Below the pieces are notes generated by a model. The model ran no database searches, was not told where the DNA came from, and saw only the letters and a list, made by a program, of their open reading frames with translations. This document shows positions 26,775 through 36,928 of a stretch of DNA of 64,000 bases, in pieces. The stretch is taken from contig NZ_FNES01000015.1 in NCBI RefSeq assembly GCF_900100195.1, forward strand, positions 37,434 to 101,433, written 5' to 3'. Position numbers and translations under genes: made by a program. Every line of letters begins with the position of its first letter. Position 1 is the first letter of the stretch. The DNA is from Billgrantia gudaonensis. GTDB taxonomy: Bacteria > Pseudomonadota > Gammaproteobacteria > Pseudomonadales > Halomonadaceae.

Positions 26775-27665
26775 ATGAGTGAGCGCGTTTCGCTGGTGAT
26801 GGTACCGGTAGACGGTTCCCCGAGCGCCGCGGCCGCGACGCGTCATGCTGCCATGCTCGCGCGCTTGCTGGACGCGCGCCTGCAACTGTTGCACGTCATG
26901 CCGCTCAACCCGCCCGAACTCAGCGACGTGCCGGCCAACCGGCAGGCCGACAGCGATCACGACAGGGCTCTGTGCCAGCACACGGCCAGCGAGGCCTTGA
27001 GGCTGGCCCGCGAAGCCATCCAGCCGCCAATGGCGACCCCGCCCGAAGAGGTGACCCTGGAGGATGCCACCTTCGTGCGCCACCCGGCGCGCATCATCGT
27101 CGCGCATGCCCAGCGCCAGCCGGACTGCCTGCTGGTGATCGGCGCCCGTCACCTCAGCGACATGGGCAAGTTCGTGGAAGGCAGCGTCAGCAACGAGGTG
27201 GTGCACCGCGCCAGCTTTCCGGTCACCGTGGTTCACGCCGAATCCGCCGAAGAAGACGCTCAGCGCATCGACCGGGTGCTGCTGCCGGTGGATGGGTCGC
27301 GTCACAGCGACAAGGCCGCCGCCCTGGCCGGCGACCTGGCGCGCAGCGCCGAGGCGAGCGTTGCGCTGCTGTTCTGCCGCCCGGCGAGTGAGGCGGCGGA
27401 TGACGGCAACATGGACGACGAAACCCGGCACATCTTCCATCGCGCCCGCCAAGCGCTGGGCGAGATTCCCGCCGGCGTGACGGAACGGGTGCTCTGCACC
27501 ACCCACTACGCCGACGCCATCACCGCCGAGGCACGCCGGCACGCCGACCACCCGATGATCATCATGGGCAGTCGTGGGCTCGGTACCTGGCGTGAAGCCT
27601 TGCTGGGCAGCGTGAGCCACCGGGTCATCGACCGCGCATCCTGCCCGGTCACCGTCGTGGTCTGA
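26775..27665 (+). CDS. Universal stress protein, tandem UspA domains
   Basis: A 296-residue cytosolic protein made of two UspA repeats. The first starts SLVMVPVDGSPSAAAATRHA and the second DRVLLPVDGSRHSDKAAALA. Each ends in an ATP-loop-like segment: VIGARHLSDMGKFVEGSVSN and IMGSRGLGTWREALLGSVSH, the second fitting G-x2-G-x9-G-S. The repeats are typically induced in stasis and oxidative stress. It is a single gene followed by a shared terminator. Confidence 0.92.
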   Translation: MSERVSLVMVPVDGSPSAAAATRHAAMLARLLDARLQLLHVMPLNPPELSDVPANRQADSDHDRALCQHTASEALRLAREAIQPPMATPPEEVTLEDATFVRHPARIIVAHAQRQPDCLLVIGARHLSDMGKFVEGSVSNEVVHRASFPVTVVHAESAEEDAQRIDRVLLPVDGSRHSDKAAALAGDLARSAEASVALLFCRPASEAADDGNMDDETRHIFHRARQALGEIPAGVTERVLCTTHYADAITAEARRHADHPMIIMGSRGLGTWREALLGSVSHRVIDRASCPVTVVV

Positions 27666-27686
27666 TCGCGGCCTGAAAACGACACG

Positions 27687-27716
27687 AAAAAAAGGCCCGC
27701 CAGGGGAGTGGCGGGC
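27687..27716 (-). terminator. Intrinsic terminator
   Basis: GCCCGCCA (27695-27702) pairs with TGGCGGGC (27709-27716) around a six-base loop. On the minus strand the stem is followed by seven T residues (27687-27693 read as A on the plus strand). It terminates transcription arriving from aroQ, whose stop is about 160 bases away, and may also stop the convergent uspA transcript. Confidence 0.8.
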
Positions 27717-27873
27717 AACCAAGCGATAGTGTCATGCAGGGGATCGGCTCGGTGAGACACGAGATCGCATGCCTGCCGGAACCGAATGACTGAAGATTAT
27801 CCGGAGTCCCGCCCCGCAAGCCAATAAAGCCTGTGCATGGCTCTCATAGGCGAAGACGTGCTCGTCACTTGGG

Positions 27874-28314
27874 TCACGCTTCCGTGGCAGCGATCACGGC
27901 ATCGAGTGCCGCCCGATAGCCCTGAGACCCGAACCCGGCGATGACCCCGTCCGCGCGAAGCGACACGTAGGAGTGGTGGCGAAAGGCTTCCCGCCGGTGC
28001 ACGTTGGAGAGGTGCACCTCGATCACCCGGCCATCGAAGGCGTTGAGGGCATCGAGAATCGCCACCGAGGTGTGGGTATAGGCCGCCGGGTTGATGATGA
28101 TCGCCCGTGTGCCATCCTCCCGGGCGGCGTGGATGGCATCGATCAGCGCTCCTTCGTGGTTGCTCTGGAAACAGTCGACTTCCCAACCGGCGAGCACCGC
28201 CCGCTGGCGCAGATCGTTGTCGATGTCGCCGAGGGTCTCGCGACCGTAGATTTCCGGCTGGCGGGAGCCCAGCAAGTTGAGGTTGGGGCCGTGCAGCACC
28301 AGCACCTTGTTCAT
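27874..28314 (-). CDS. aroQ: Type II 3-dehydroquinate dehydratase
   Basis: A 146-residue shikimate-pathway enzyme converting 3-dehydroquinate to 3-dehydroshikimate. Motifs are [19 protein letters not shown] with the catalytic Tyr23, then [17 protein letters not shown] and [19 protein letters not shown]. Length is that of the dodecameric type II family. It can also feed quinate degradation toward protocatechuate, which pobA also makes, but no quinate genes are seen here. A terminator follows. Confidence 0.93.
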   Translation of the reverse strand: MNKVLVLHGPNLNLLGSRQPEIYGRETLGDIDNDLRQRAVLAGWEVDCFQSNHEGALIDAIHAAREDGTRAIIINPAAYTHTSVAILDALNAFDGRVIEVHLSNVHRREAFRHHSYVSLRADGVIAGFGSQGYRAALDAVIAATEA

Positions 28315-28379
28315 GTCGTCGTTTCCTCATGCCGACACCCGACCACCGCCATGGGCGGCCGGGCATGCGCCCATCGAAC

Positions 28380-29303
28380 TCAGGCCACCGGCGTCAGCCA
28401 GCGCTTGTCGAGTGCCTGCTTGCCGCGCACCAGATCGAAGTACAGCGACTGCACCTTCTCGGTGACCGGGCCGCGGCGCCCTTCGCCGATGGTGCGACCG
28501 TCGAGCTCGCGAATCGGCAGCACCTCGGCAGCGGTGCCGGTGAAGAAGGCTTCGTCGGCAATGTAGATCTCGTCGCGAGTGATCAGCTTCTCGTGCAGTT
28601 CCAGGCCCAGGTGTTCCGCCATGTGCAGCACGGTGTTGCGGGTGATGCCGTTGAGACAGGAGGTGAGCATGGGCGTGTAGATGATGCCGTTCTTGACCAC
28701 GAACAGGTTCTCGCCCGAGCCCTCGGCCGCATAGCCCTGAGGATCGAGCAGCAGCGCCTCGTCGTAGCCGCCGCGCTGTGCCTCGGCCAGCGCCATCATG
28801 GAGTTGATGTACTGGCCGTTGGCCTTGGCGCGAGTCACCGAGATGTTGACGTGGTGGCGGGTGAACGACGAAGTCTGCACCTTGATGCCCAGTTCCCGCG
28901 CTTCGGGCGACATGTAGGAGGGCCACTCCCAGGCGGCGACGATGACGTGGGTCTTGAGATTGTCGGCACGCAGGCCCATGCCCTCGCTGCCGAAGAACAC
29001 CATGGGCCTCAGGTAGGCTTCTTCCAGGCCGTTCTCGCGCACCGCCGCCCGGCAGGCCTCGTTGATCGTCTCGCGGTCGAAGGGCATCGACATGCCGAGA
29101 ATCTTGGCCGAATCGAACAGCCTGTCGGTATGCTCCTTGAGGCGGAAGATCGCCGTGCCCTCGTCGGTGGCGTAGGCGCGCACGCCTTCGAAACAGCCCA
29201 TGCCGTAGTGCAGGGTATGGGTCAGCACATGGACCTGGGCATCGCGCCAGGGGACCAGTTCGCCGTCGAACCAGATGAGACCGTCGCGGTCAGCCATCGA
29301 CAT
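28380..29303 (-). CDS. ilvE: Branched-chain amino acid aminotransferase
   Basis: A 307-residue fold-type IV PLP enzyme. Family blocks: MADRDGLIWFDGELVPWRDA, HTLHYGMGCFEGVRAY, the Schiff-base lysine in TRAKANGQYINSMMAL, GYDEALLLDPQGYAAEGSGE and FFTGTAAEVLPIRELDGR. It catalyses the last step of Leu, Ile and Val synthesis and the first of their breakdown. Length and motifs match IlvE closely. It is not obviously part of an operon. Confidence 0.94.
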   Translation of the reverse strand: MSMADRDGLIWFDGELVPWRDAQVHVLTHTLHYGMGCFEGVRAYATDEGTAIFRLKEHTDRLFDSAKILGMSMPFDRETINEACRAAVRENGLEEAYLRPMVFFGSEGMGLRADNLKTHVIVAAWEWPSYMSPEARELGIKVQTSSFTRHHVNISVTRAKANGQYINSMMALAEAQRGGYDEALLLDPQGYAAEGSGENLFVVKNGIIYTPMLTSCLNGITRNTVLHMAEHLGLELHEKLITRDEIYIADEAFFTGTAAEVLPIRELDGRTIGEGRRGPVTEKVQSLYFDLVRGKQALDKRWLTPVA

Positions 29304-29509
29304 AGTGTTCGTCCTTACTTATCGGTGAGTCGGGTTGGGTGGCTTTGGAGCTGACCGGCGTCAGCGTAACGGTTCCATCAGCCGCTGACGGTCGCGCCCC
29401 GGCAGCCGGTCGGTCGCTTCCAGTGCTTCCAGAATACGAATATTGACGCTGTAGGCCAATAGATCGGGCGTTTCGGCTTCCAGCGACCGGCCACCAACCC
29501 GCGGCGACG

Positions 29510-30764
<1,255 letters not shown>

Positions 30765-30774
30765 CCAGCCCCCT

Positions 30775-30835
30775 ATAAGGCACTATTGGCAGAATTGCTT
30801 GGACAATTCCAGCATAATGGGTCGACTTTGGTCGC
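30775..30835 (-). promoter_or_regulatory. Shared 61/38-bp promoter motif, pobA copy
   Basis: Plus-strand landmarks are ATAAGGCA (30775-30782), CTTGGAC (30798-30804) and GACTTTGGTCGC (30824-30835). The same landmarks at the same spacing occur at 48511-48571, with 44 of 61 positions identical by eye, and the 38-base core recurs at 35475-35512. Read in the direction of pobA it is GCGAC...GTCCAAG...TGCCTTAT and sits about 100 bases before the start codon. It is probably a regulator binding site. Confidence 0.7.
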
Positions 30836-30856
30836 ACTCTGCTGGTCGGAGCCCGC

Positions 30857-31750
30857 ATGTCTCACACCGCCGTCCCCGTCTTCAAGCTGTATGGCGAGAC
30901 CCGCCACTGGCCCACCCCGGATCTACTCCACTGCGAGTCGATCCCCGAGCGCAGTCGCCTCCATGACTGGCGGATCCGCCCCCACCGCCACGCCGACCTC
31001 GTGCACGTCCTGCACGTGACCGCTGGCAGCGTGGCACTGGAACTGGAAGGCAGCACGCGGCCGCTACAGGCTCCCTTGGCCATCGTGGTGCCGGCAATGA
31101 GCATCCACGGCTTCCAGTTCTCGCCGGATATCGGGGGGCAAATCCTCACTCTGGCCAAGCCGTTGGTCGAGCGCCTGCAAGGCCTGCTGGCCGAACGAGC
31201 CGGCGTGCTCGACCGCGCCGCGGCCCATTCGCTGACCGGACTCGAGGCTGCCAGCCGGATCGACACCCTGGTGACTCAGATCACCGCCGAGTACCGCCAT
31301 CCGGCCCCGGGGCGCGACCGCCTGCTGGAGGCTCTGACCCAAGCCCTGGTGGTGGAGCTGTCACGTTGCGCCGATCATCGAGTGCTGGATGGCAGCCGGT
31401 CGCTGCGACGCCAGCATGATCGCGCCAGCCAGCACCTCACGAACTACCAGGCGTTGATCGAAACCCAGTTCCGCCAGCAGCCCAGCATCGAGGCATTCGC
31501 CGACCAGTTGGGCATGACCGGCGCCCATCTCAACACCCTGTGCCGGCGACTGGCCGGGCGCAGCGCCCTTCAACTGCTGCACGAGCGCCTGCTGCTGGAA
31601 GCCAAGCGCCAACTGACCTACACCAACATGACCATCAGCCAAGTCGCCGACAGCCTCGGTTTCTCGGAACCGGCCTACTTCACCCGCTTCTTCAAGCGCC
31701 TGACCGGCCTGTCACCGCGGGAATTTCGCCGGCGTCAGCCCGACCCCTGA
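30857..31750 (+). CDS. pobR: AraC family regulator, PobR type
   Basis: A 297-residue regulator with an N-terminal cupin-like ligand domain (RPHRHADLVHVLHVTAGSV) and two C-terminal helix-turn-helix units: IEAFADQLGMTGAHLNTLCR and ISQVADSLGFSEPAYFTRFF, closing with the AraC signature FKRLTGLSPREFRR. Its position divergent from pobA, with a 162-base shared promoter, identifies it as the AraC-type PobR that activates pobA on 4-hydroxybenzoate. It may also act on the other copies of the shared motif. Confidence 0.88.
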   Translation: MSHTAVPVFKLYGETRHWPTPDLLHCESIPERSRLHDWRIRPHRHADLVHVLHVTAGSVALELEGSTRPLQAPLAIVVPAMSIHGFQFSPDIGGQILTLAKPLVERLQGLLAERAGVLDRAAAHSLTGLEAASRIDTLVTQITAEYRHPAPGRDRLLEALTQALVVELSRCADHRVLDGSRSLRRQHDRASQHLTNYQALIETQFRQQPSIEAFADQLGMTGAHLNTLCRRLAGRSALQLLHERLLLEAKRQLTYTNMTISQVADSLGFSEPAYFTRFFKRLTGLSPREFRRRQPDP

Positions 31751-31762
31751 CACGCAACGCAA

Positions 31763-31795
31763 GCGCCCCCGGAAAGCCATGCCTTCCGGGGGCGC
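31763..31795. terminator. Strong hairpin between convergent genes
   Basis: GCGCCCCCGGAA (31763-31774) and TTCCGGGGGCGC (31784-31795) form a perfect 12-bp stem with a nine-base loop, between the pobR stop and the convergent DUF6455 stop. No T-run follows on either strand, so it is a candidate bidirectional terminator rather than a textbook one. Confidence 0.6.
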
Positions 31796-31814
31796 GGGGT
31801 AGCGCTGCAAGGGC

Positions 31815-32258
31815 TCAGCCAGCGACGGCCAGTGCCTTCTTTTCGAAGGCCTCGGCATTGGGGCAGAAGCCCCGGCATTTTGCCCAACCTTCACCGCCAC
31901 GCATCGCTCTCCAGCAGCGCCCTACTGTCGGGCAGCGATTGCACACCGCCTGCAGTTCGGCGAAGTGGGTCGCCTCGTCGGCGCCGAAATCCTCAGCGGC
32001 CAAGTCGAAACGCTGCATCATCTCGGGCATCAAGGTCTCGGCAGGGATCAGCTCGCGATCGCCGCCGCGGTTCAGGGTGCGCGCCACCTCGCGCTCCAAG
32101 GCCGGTGCCATGGGGGTGGCGAGATCGCGCACCATCTCGCGGTAGCTCGTGGCAGCCTCGTTGCGCATTCCCTGCACCAACTGCGGCATCGATGCCGCGA
32201 ACAGGCGCTCCTCCAGGCGGGCCAGCCAGCCCTGACGTTCGCTCTGCTTGTCGCTCAT
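31815..32258 (-). CDS. DUF6455 family cysteine-rich protein
   Basis: A 147-residue protein with a helical N-terminal half and a C-terminal cysteine cluster: Cys106, Cys109 and Cys115 in QAVCNRCPTVGRCWRAM, and Cys128 and Cys132 in WAKCRGFCPNAEAF. This matches the small DUF6455 family, presumably metal binding. The ATG at 32258 has GGAGGTGA directly upstream; the frame to 32429 upstream lacks support. Function is unknown and no operon partner is seen. Confidence 0.75.
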   Translation of the reverse strand: MSDKQSERQGWLARLEERLFAASMPQLVQGMRNEAATSYREMVRDLATPMAPALEREVARTLNRGGDRELIPAETLMPEMMQRFDLAAEDFGADEATHFAELQAVCNRCPTVGRCWRAMRGGEGWAKCRGFCPNAEAFEKKALAVAG

Positions 32259-32429
32259 GTTCACCTCCGATTCGCCCGTGGCGGCCGTGGCCGGCCTGCC
32301 TTCGTACCGGCAGCATGAACCGCGCCGCCTGGCGTGCCAATTGAGGTTTCGGCGAGATGGCATAACCGGGGAGTTATCGCGAAGCGCCCCGACTGTCGCC
32401 GGGGCGTCGCGTGCTGGCCGATGGCACAC

Positions 32430-33719
32430 TCAGATCAGGAAGAGCGTGGTCAGCACCGGGAAGGCGATGAGCAGCGCCAGGCGCACGAAGTCCGAAACGA
32501 TGAACGGCGCCACGCCGCGGAAGATCTCGCCCAGCCCCACGTGGGGTGCCATGGCCTTGATCACGAAGACGTTCATGCCCACCGGCGGAGTGATCAGGCC
32601 CAGCTCCACGGTCAGCACGGTGATGATGCCGAACCACACCGGGTCGATGCCCAACGACTGGATGATCGGGAACACCACCGGCACGGTGATCACCAGCATG
32701 GCGATGGAGTCCATGAACATCCCGAGCACGAAATAGAGCAGCAGGATGCACAGTACCACCACGAACGGCGACAACTCCGCCGCGAACAGCATATCGCTGA
32801 TCGAGAAGGATATACGCGACACCGAGATGAAGTAGCCCAGGGTCTCGGCGCCCACCAGCATGAAGAACACCACCGCGGAGAGTGCCAGGGTCTCCTGCAC
32901 GCTGCGCCACAGTTCGGCGCCGCGTAGCCCCTTCACCAGGGCATAGAGCAGGGTCGCGAAGGCCCCCACGCTCGCCCCCTCGGTGGGGGTGAAGGCGCCG
33001 AAGTAGATCCCCAGGATCATCACCAAGAAGACCGCGAAGAACGGCACCAGACCGCCGAGCGAAGCCAGCTTCTCCTTCCAGGCGGTGGGCTCGCCGGCCA
33101 CCGCCATCGACGGCCTGAGGCGCATCACCACGCTCACGGTCAGTGCATACATCACCAGACCCATCAGCCCGGGCACCAGCCCGGCCATGAACATGTCGCC
33201 CACCGACTGCTCGGTGAGGATGGCGTAGATCAACAGCGCGATGGAGGGCGGAATCATGATGCCCAGGGTGCCGCCGGCGGCCAACGCTCCGGTGGCCAGA
33301 CCGCGGTTGTACCCGTAGCGCTCCATCTCCGGCAGGGCGACCCGGGTCATGGTACTGGCAGTGGCCAGCGACGAGCCGGAGATCGCCGAGAAGACCCCGC
33401 AGGAGCCCACCGCGGCGATGGCTAGCCCCCCTTTCCAGCCGCCGCAGATCACCCGCGTCGAATGGAAGAGCTTGCCGGCCATCCCGGAGTGCGCGGCCAG
33501 CACCCCCATGAAGATGAACATGGGCACGGCGCTGAAGCTGTAGTTGGAGAGCACCTCCACCGGCACCGTCTTGAGCTGGGCGATGGCCGCGTCCCAACTG
33601 ATGATCTGAGCGAACCCCACCACTCCGACGACCAGCATGGTCAACGCCACCGGCACCCGCAGCACCATGAGGAGGAGCAACAGGCCTAGCCCCAGGGCTC
33701 CGATCGCTTCACTCCCCAT
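32430..33719 (-). CDS. dctM: TRAP transporter large permease (DctM)
   Basis: A 429-residue membrane protein with about twelve helices, the ion-motive subunit of a TRAP importer. Family blocks: FSAVPMFIFMGVLAAHSGMA, SGSSLATASTMTRVALPEM, GTLGIMIPPSIALLIYAIL and ELGLITPPVGMNVFVIKAMA. The start at 33719 gives an 11-base overlap with dctQ. It forms an operon dctP-dctQ-dctM downstream of the benzoate operon, so an aromatic or related carboxylate is a likely cargo. Confidence 0.92.
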   Translation of the reverse strand: MGSEAIGALGLGLLLLLMVLRVPVALTMLVVGVVGFAQIISWDAAIAQLKTVPVEVLSNYSFSAVPMFIFMGVLAAHSGMAGKLFHSTRVICGGWKGGLAIAAVGSCGVFSAISGSSLATASTMTRVALPEMERYGYNRGLATGALAAGGTLGIMIPPSIALLIYAILTEQSVGDMFMAGLVPGLMGLVMYALTVSVVMRLRPSMAVAGEPTAWKEKLASLGGLVPFFAVFLVMILGIYFGAFTPTEGASVGAFATLLYALVKGLRGAELWRSVQETLALSAVVFFMLVGAETLGYFISVSRISFSISDMLFAAELSPFVVVLCILLLYFVLGMFMDSIAMLVITVPVVFPIIQSLGIDPVWFGIITVLTVELGLITPPVGMNVFVIKAMAPHVGLGEIFRGVAPFIVSDFVRLALLIAFPVLTTLFLI

Positions 33720-34239
33720 GGGACACCTCCCCGTCGGCACCGAACACCGCACTGAGCAGTGCATGGATCAGACTGCGCAGCCCGAGCAGCAGGCTGAGCG
33801 CGGCCGCCAGATAGTAGATGGGCCCCATGGGCAGGCGTAGATCCTGCGTCACCTCGCCGTGGCGCGCCGCCGCCGCGGCCGAATCGAGCAAGCCAATGAA
33901 CAGAATCAGGCCGAGTGCCGCGAACCCCAGCAGATAAACCCCGTGCAGGCGGTTCTTGAGGTTGGACGAAAGGCCGTGAGAGAACGCCTCCACCACTACC
34001 TGGCTCTTCTCAACGTTGGCCGCCATGGCCGCCAGCAGCGAGAACAGCATCAGGTAGCTGACCAGCTCCACGCTGCCGGAAACCCGCAGAGCGATGGCGC
34101 CGTCGGTGATCCGATGCAGGTAGCGGGTACCGACATCCGCGATGGTCACCGTCAGCAGTGCCAACAGGGCGATGCCGGCCACGAGACGACAGACAAGGGC
34201 CAGCCAATGGCTGGCCCTTTCCAGGGAAGGCATCATCAC
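33709..34239 (-). CDS. dctQ: TRAP transporter small permease (DctQ)
   Basis: A 176-residue membrane protein with four hydrophobic segments, the normal layout of DctQ. The second segment region shows ADVGTRYLHR and the third MAANVEKSQVVVEAFSHGLS, both typical. It starts with GTG-ATG-ATG just after the dctP stop, so the exact initiation codon is one of three adjacent ones. It pairs with DctM in the inner membrane. Confidence 0.9.
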   Translation of the reverse strand: MMMPSLERASHWLALVCRLVAGIALLALLTVTIADVGTRYLHRITDGAIALRVSGSVELVSYLMLFSLLAAMAANVEKSQVVVEAFSHGLSSNLKNRLHGVYLLGFAALGLILFIGLLDSAAAAARHGEVTQDLRLPMGPIYYLAAALSLLLGLRSLIHALLSAVFGADGEVSHGE

Positions 34240-34242
34240 GGC

Positions 34243-35268
34243 TTACCCTTGCTCGGCAGCGCAGGACTCGCTGGCCGCCAGCGCCGCTTCGTAGACCTCG
34301 CGCCCCGGCAGGTCGCGTTCCTCGAGTTCGGCGAGGTAGCTGTCGATGCCGTCCTGCAGGGGCTTCTGCCAGTCCGGATGCTCCAGGGGATTGTCGATCT
34401 CGCGAATGGTGTGGCCGGCCTCTTTCGCCTCCTGCTTGCCTTCCACATCGAGGCGGTCGAAGACCTCTCCGGCGTTCCCGGCCCATTTCATCCCGGAGTT
34501 GGCGTCGATCACCGCCTGCTGCTCGGGGCTCAGGCCGTCATAGGTGCGCTGGTTCATGGTGGCCACGAAAATCAGCGTGTAGAACGGCACCTCGGTGTGG
34601 TACTCGACCAGTTCGTTGATGCGGAAGCCCTTCAGGCCCTCCCAGGGGAAACTCAGGCCATCGATCACGCCGCGCTGCATGGCCGTATAGATGTCCGGTG
34701 CCGGCATGCCCACGGGGTTGGCGCCCATGTTTTCGAGCATCTCGCCGGCCACGGCGGTGGGACGACGGATGCGCAGCCCCTCGAGATCGGAAGGCTCCTG
34801 GACGTCGGTGTCGATGGTGTGGATGCCGCCCGGGCCGGTGGTGAAGAAGAACAACGGCCGAGTGTCGGCATACTCTTCGTCGAGATGCCCCTCGTCGTAG
34901 AGGGTCTGCAGCACGCAGGCACCCTGCGTCGCCGTCGTCGCCACGCCGGGCAGCTCGACGATCTGCGACAGCGGGAAGCGACCGGCGGTGTAACCCTGGG
35001 CGGTAGCGCCGATATCGGCAATGCCGTTGACCGCCGCCTCATAGATGGAATCCGGCTTGGCCAAGGTGCCGGAAGGGAACATCTCGACTTCGAGCTCGCC
35101 GCCGGACTCCTCCTCGAGCGTCGCAGCCCAGGCCTCGAAGATATCCTGGTTGATGCCGGAGGCACCTGGCCAGAAGTGCGCCATGCGCAAGGTGGCGCCC
35201 TGGGCGGAAGCCGCGGTCAGACCGGCGATGGAGGCTGCCAATAGGCAGCGAGTGAGCGTGCGGTTCAT
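34243..35268 (-). CDS. dctP: TRAP transporter substrate-binding protein (DctP)
   Basis: A 341-residue periplasmic protein with a signal peptide (MNRTLTRCLLAASIAGLTAA, cleavage after AQG). DctP blocks: LRMAHFWPGASGINQDIFEA, LEGLRIRRPTAVAGEMLENM (the conserved arginine that binds the carboxylate), GANPVGMPAPDIYTAMQRGV and IDGLSFPWEGLKGF. It is the first gene of dctPQM and has a close paralogue at 48613-49638. The cargo is inferred to be an aromatic acid from context only. Confidence 0.92.
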   Translation of the reverse strand: MNRTLTRCLLAASIAGLTAASAQGATLRMAHFWPGASGINQDIFEAWAATLEEESGGELEVEMFPSGTLAKPDSIYEAAVNGIADIGATAQGYTAGRFPLSQIVELPGVATTATQGACVLQTLYDEGHLDEEYADTRPLFFFTTGPGGIHTIDTDVQEPSDLEGLRIRRPTAVAGEMLENMGANPVGMPAPDIYTAMQRGVIDGLSFPWEGLKGFRINELVEYHTEVPFYTLIFVATMNQRTYDGLSPEQQAVIDANSGMKWAGNAGEVFDRLDVEGKQEAKEAGHTIREIDNPLEHPDWQKPLQDGIDSYLAELEERDLPGREVYEAALAASESCAAEQG

Positions 35269-35305
35269 CAGGATCCTCCAGGATTATCGTTGTCGGCGAC
35301 TGCTG

Positions 35306-35329
35306 GTTCGCATCACGAACTTACGTTCG
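35306..35329. promoter_or_regulatory. Triple GTTCG/CGAAC half-sites ahead of the TRAP operon
   Basis: GTTCG (35306-35310), CGAAC (35316-35320) and GTTCG (35325-35329) occur in alternating orientation with 5- and 4-base gaps, about 40 bases upstream of dctP. Alternating half-sites of this kind resemble IclR-family operators such as those of PcaU/PobR-type regulators. The rest of the 350-base gene-free stretch 35269-35618 holds the shared 38-bp motif and the benE terminator. Confidence 0.45.
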
Positions 35330-35474
35330 CATGTTGTGTAAAAAGTAACTCACCCCGTCGCCATCCGATAACCCACTTTGGTCTAATGCCTTCCGCGGCA
35401 GCGGACGAGACAGGGACTCCCGGGACCACCATAGCGGCCCATTTCGGCAGCAACCGATCAAATTGCCATGCATA

Positions 35475-35512
35475 CTTGGACTTTCCGCATACTGCCGCAC
35501 GACCAAAGTCGC
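35475..35512 (-). promoter_or_regulatory. Shared 38-bp promoter motif, TRAP operon copy
   Basis: CTTGGAC (35475-35481) and GACCAAAGTCGC (35501-35512) match the pobA and aldehyde dehydrogenase copies in both landmark sequence and exact 38-base span. In the direction of dctP it reads GCGAC-N4-GTC...GTCCAAG and lies about 205 bases before the start codon. The central bases differ from the other copies, and the ATAAGGCA extension is absent. Confidence 0.6.
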
Positions 35513-35560
35513 ATCCCGCTCCACCATCGCAGCAAGCGCGACGCCCTCGAGTGGCGATAG

Positions 35561-35595
35561 AAAAAAGGGCCCGGACCGCCTCGCAGTCTCGGGCC
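35561..35595 (-). terminator. Intrinsic terminator of the cat-ben operon
   Basis: On the minus strand GGCCCGAGAC pairs with GTCCGGGCC and is followed by six T residues (35561-35566 read as A on the plus strand). It lies 24 bases beyond the benE stop and closes the catBCA-benABCDE transcript. Confidence 0.8.
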
Positions 35596-35618
35596 AAGGA
35601 GGATTCAAGGGGAGGCGG

Positions 35619-36872
35619 TCAGCGGGTCGCCGCACCGGCCTTGCGACGCCGGGGCAGCTCGAGAGCGAACTCGAAGTCCCGGAACTCGACGAGCATCGAG
35701 AGGCCCGCCCCCAGCACCAGCGCCCAGAAGGAGGCGCCGATGCCGAAGATCTGGATGCCCGACACCGCGATCAGGAAGGAGAACATGGCGCCCACTTCGT
35801 GCTTGCCGGAGAAGGTCATGTGCATGGCCGAGCTGATCACCCGCAGCAACGCCAGCCCGGCGATGATGGAAATGAAGTAGCCCGGCATGGCCTCGATCAG
35901 GTTGAACACGAAGCCGTAGAACGGCGCCGCCGCGACGAAGATGATGCCGACGATCACCGCGGCCACCCAGCGCTTGTCGTGGCTGCCGGCTTCGGGCCCC
36001 GAACAGATGCCGGTCATCGGCGCGGCGATGCAGGTGCTGTGAAGGTTGAAGAAGGCCGAAAGCATGGTGCCGAAGCCGCCCAGCGCGGTGATGGCGTTGG
36101 CCGGCGCCTCCTTGTAGCCCATGCCCTTGACCAGTCCCACCCCGGCAGGGGTCTCCATGCCCACCAGGATCAGCGCCAGGGGCAGGCCGTAGGCCAGGAA
36201 GGCCTCAAGGGTAAACGTCGGCATGATGAACTCGGGAAACCGGAACGAGAAAGCCACATTGGAGAAATCGGCCCCTGAAAGCGCCATGTAGCCGATACCC
36301 ACCAGCAGGGTGACCACCAGCGGCGGCACCCGGCGCAGATAACGCGCGGCGAAGAAGAAGGAGAGAATCATCACCCCGGACGGCACCAGGGCGTTCTCTA
36401 GCGGAGACACCATGTCGATGCCGAACTTGAGCAACACACCCGCCACCATGCCCATGACGATGGGCATCGGAATCAGCCGCATGACCAGGCTCATCCACCC
36501 GGCCAGGCCGACGACCAGCGCGATCGCCCCGGCGATCAGCGTCGCCCCAAGAGCCTCGTTGAGCCCCACCACGGGGACGATGGAAGCGAACAACAGCGCC
36601 CCGGGAATGGAATTGGCCATCGGCAGAGGAAGACGGTAATAAGCAGGCAGGAAGAGCCCGAACAGACCGTTGATCATCAGGTAGCTGATCACCCACAGCA
36701 GGGTGAACTCCTGGGGCAGCCCAGCAGCGGTGCCGGCGCTGATATGGATGATCCCGGCGCTGAGGCCGAAGATGCCCGCCACCAGGCCCGCGCTCAGGTT
36801 GTCGGCGTTGAGGTCACGCAGGAAGTCGCGGGGCGCCGACGCCAGGCCGACGCCTTTCTCGAGGTGCTTCAT
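35619..36872 (-). CDS. benE: Benzoate/H+ symporter BenE
   Basis: A 417-residue inner-membrane transporter of the BenE family with about twelve helices. Diagnostic blocks: AGIFGLSAGIIHISAGTAAG, LPMANSIPGALLFASI, GLPLALILVGMETPAGVGLV and NLHSTCIAAPMTGICSGPEA. It imports benzoate with a proton. It is the last gene of the benzoate operon and is followed by a terminator. Confidence 0.93.
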   Translation of the reverse strand: MKHLEKGVGLASAPRDFLRDLNADNLSAGLVAGIFGLSAGIIHISAGTAAGLPQEFTLLWVISYLMINGLFGLFLPAYYRLPLPMANSIPGALLFASIVPVVGLNEALGATLIAGAIALVVGLAGWMSLVMRLIPMPIVMGMVAGVLLKFGIDMVSPLENALVPSGVMILSFFFAARYLRRVPPLVVTLLVGIGYMALSGADFSNVAFSFRFPEFIMPTFTLEAFLAYGLPLALILVGMETPAGVGLVKGMGYKEAPANAITALGGFGTMLSAFFNLHSTCIAAPMTGICSGPEAGSHDKRWVAAVIVGIIFVAAAPFYGFVFNLIEAMPGYFISIIAGLALLRVISSAMHMTFSGKHEVGAMFSFLIAVSGIQIFGIGASFWALVLGAGLSMLVEFRDFEFALELPRRRKAGAATR

Positions 36873-36928
36873 GGTGAGTGCTCCAGGGGATTTGTTGTGA
36901 TTGGAATCCGGATCGGGGGGGCGGGCGG

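Noticed and set aside
29361..29509. Possible short coding segment after pobA
   Set aside because: The minus-strand frame gives a plausible-looking tail (ETPDLLAYSVNIRILEALEA), but it has no start or ribosome site of its own and continues antiparallel to pobA in a shifted frame; no homology is recognised.
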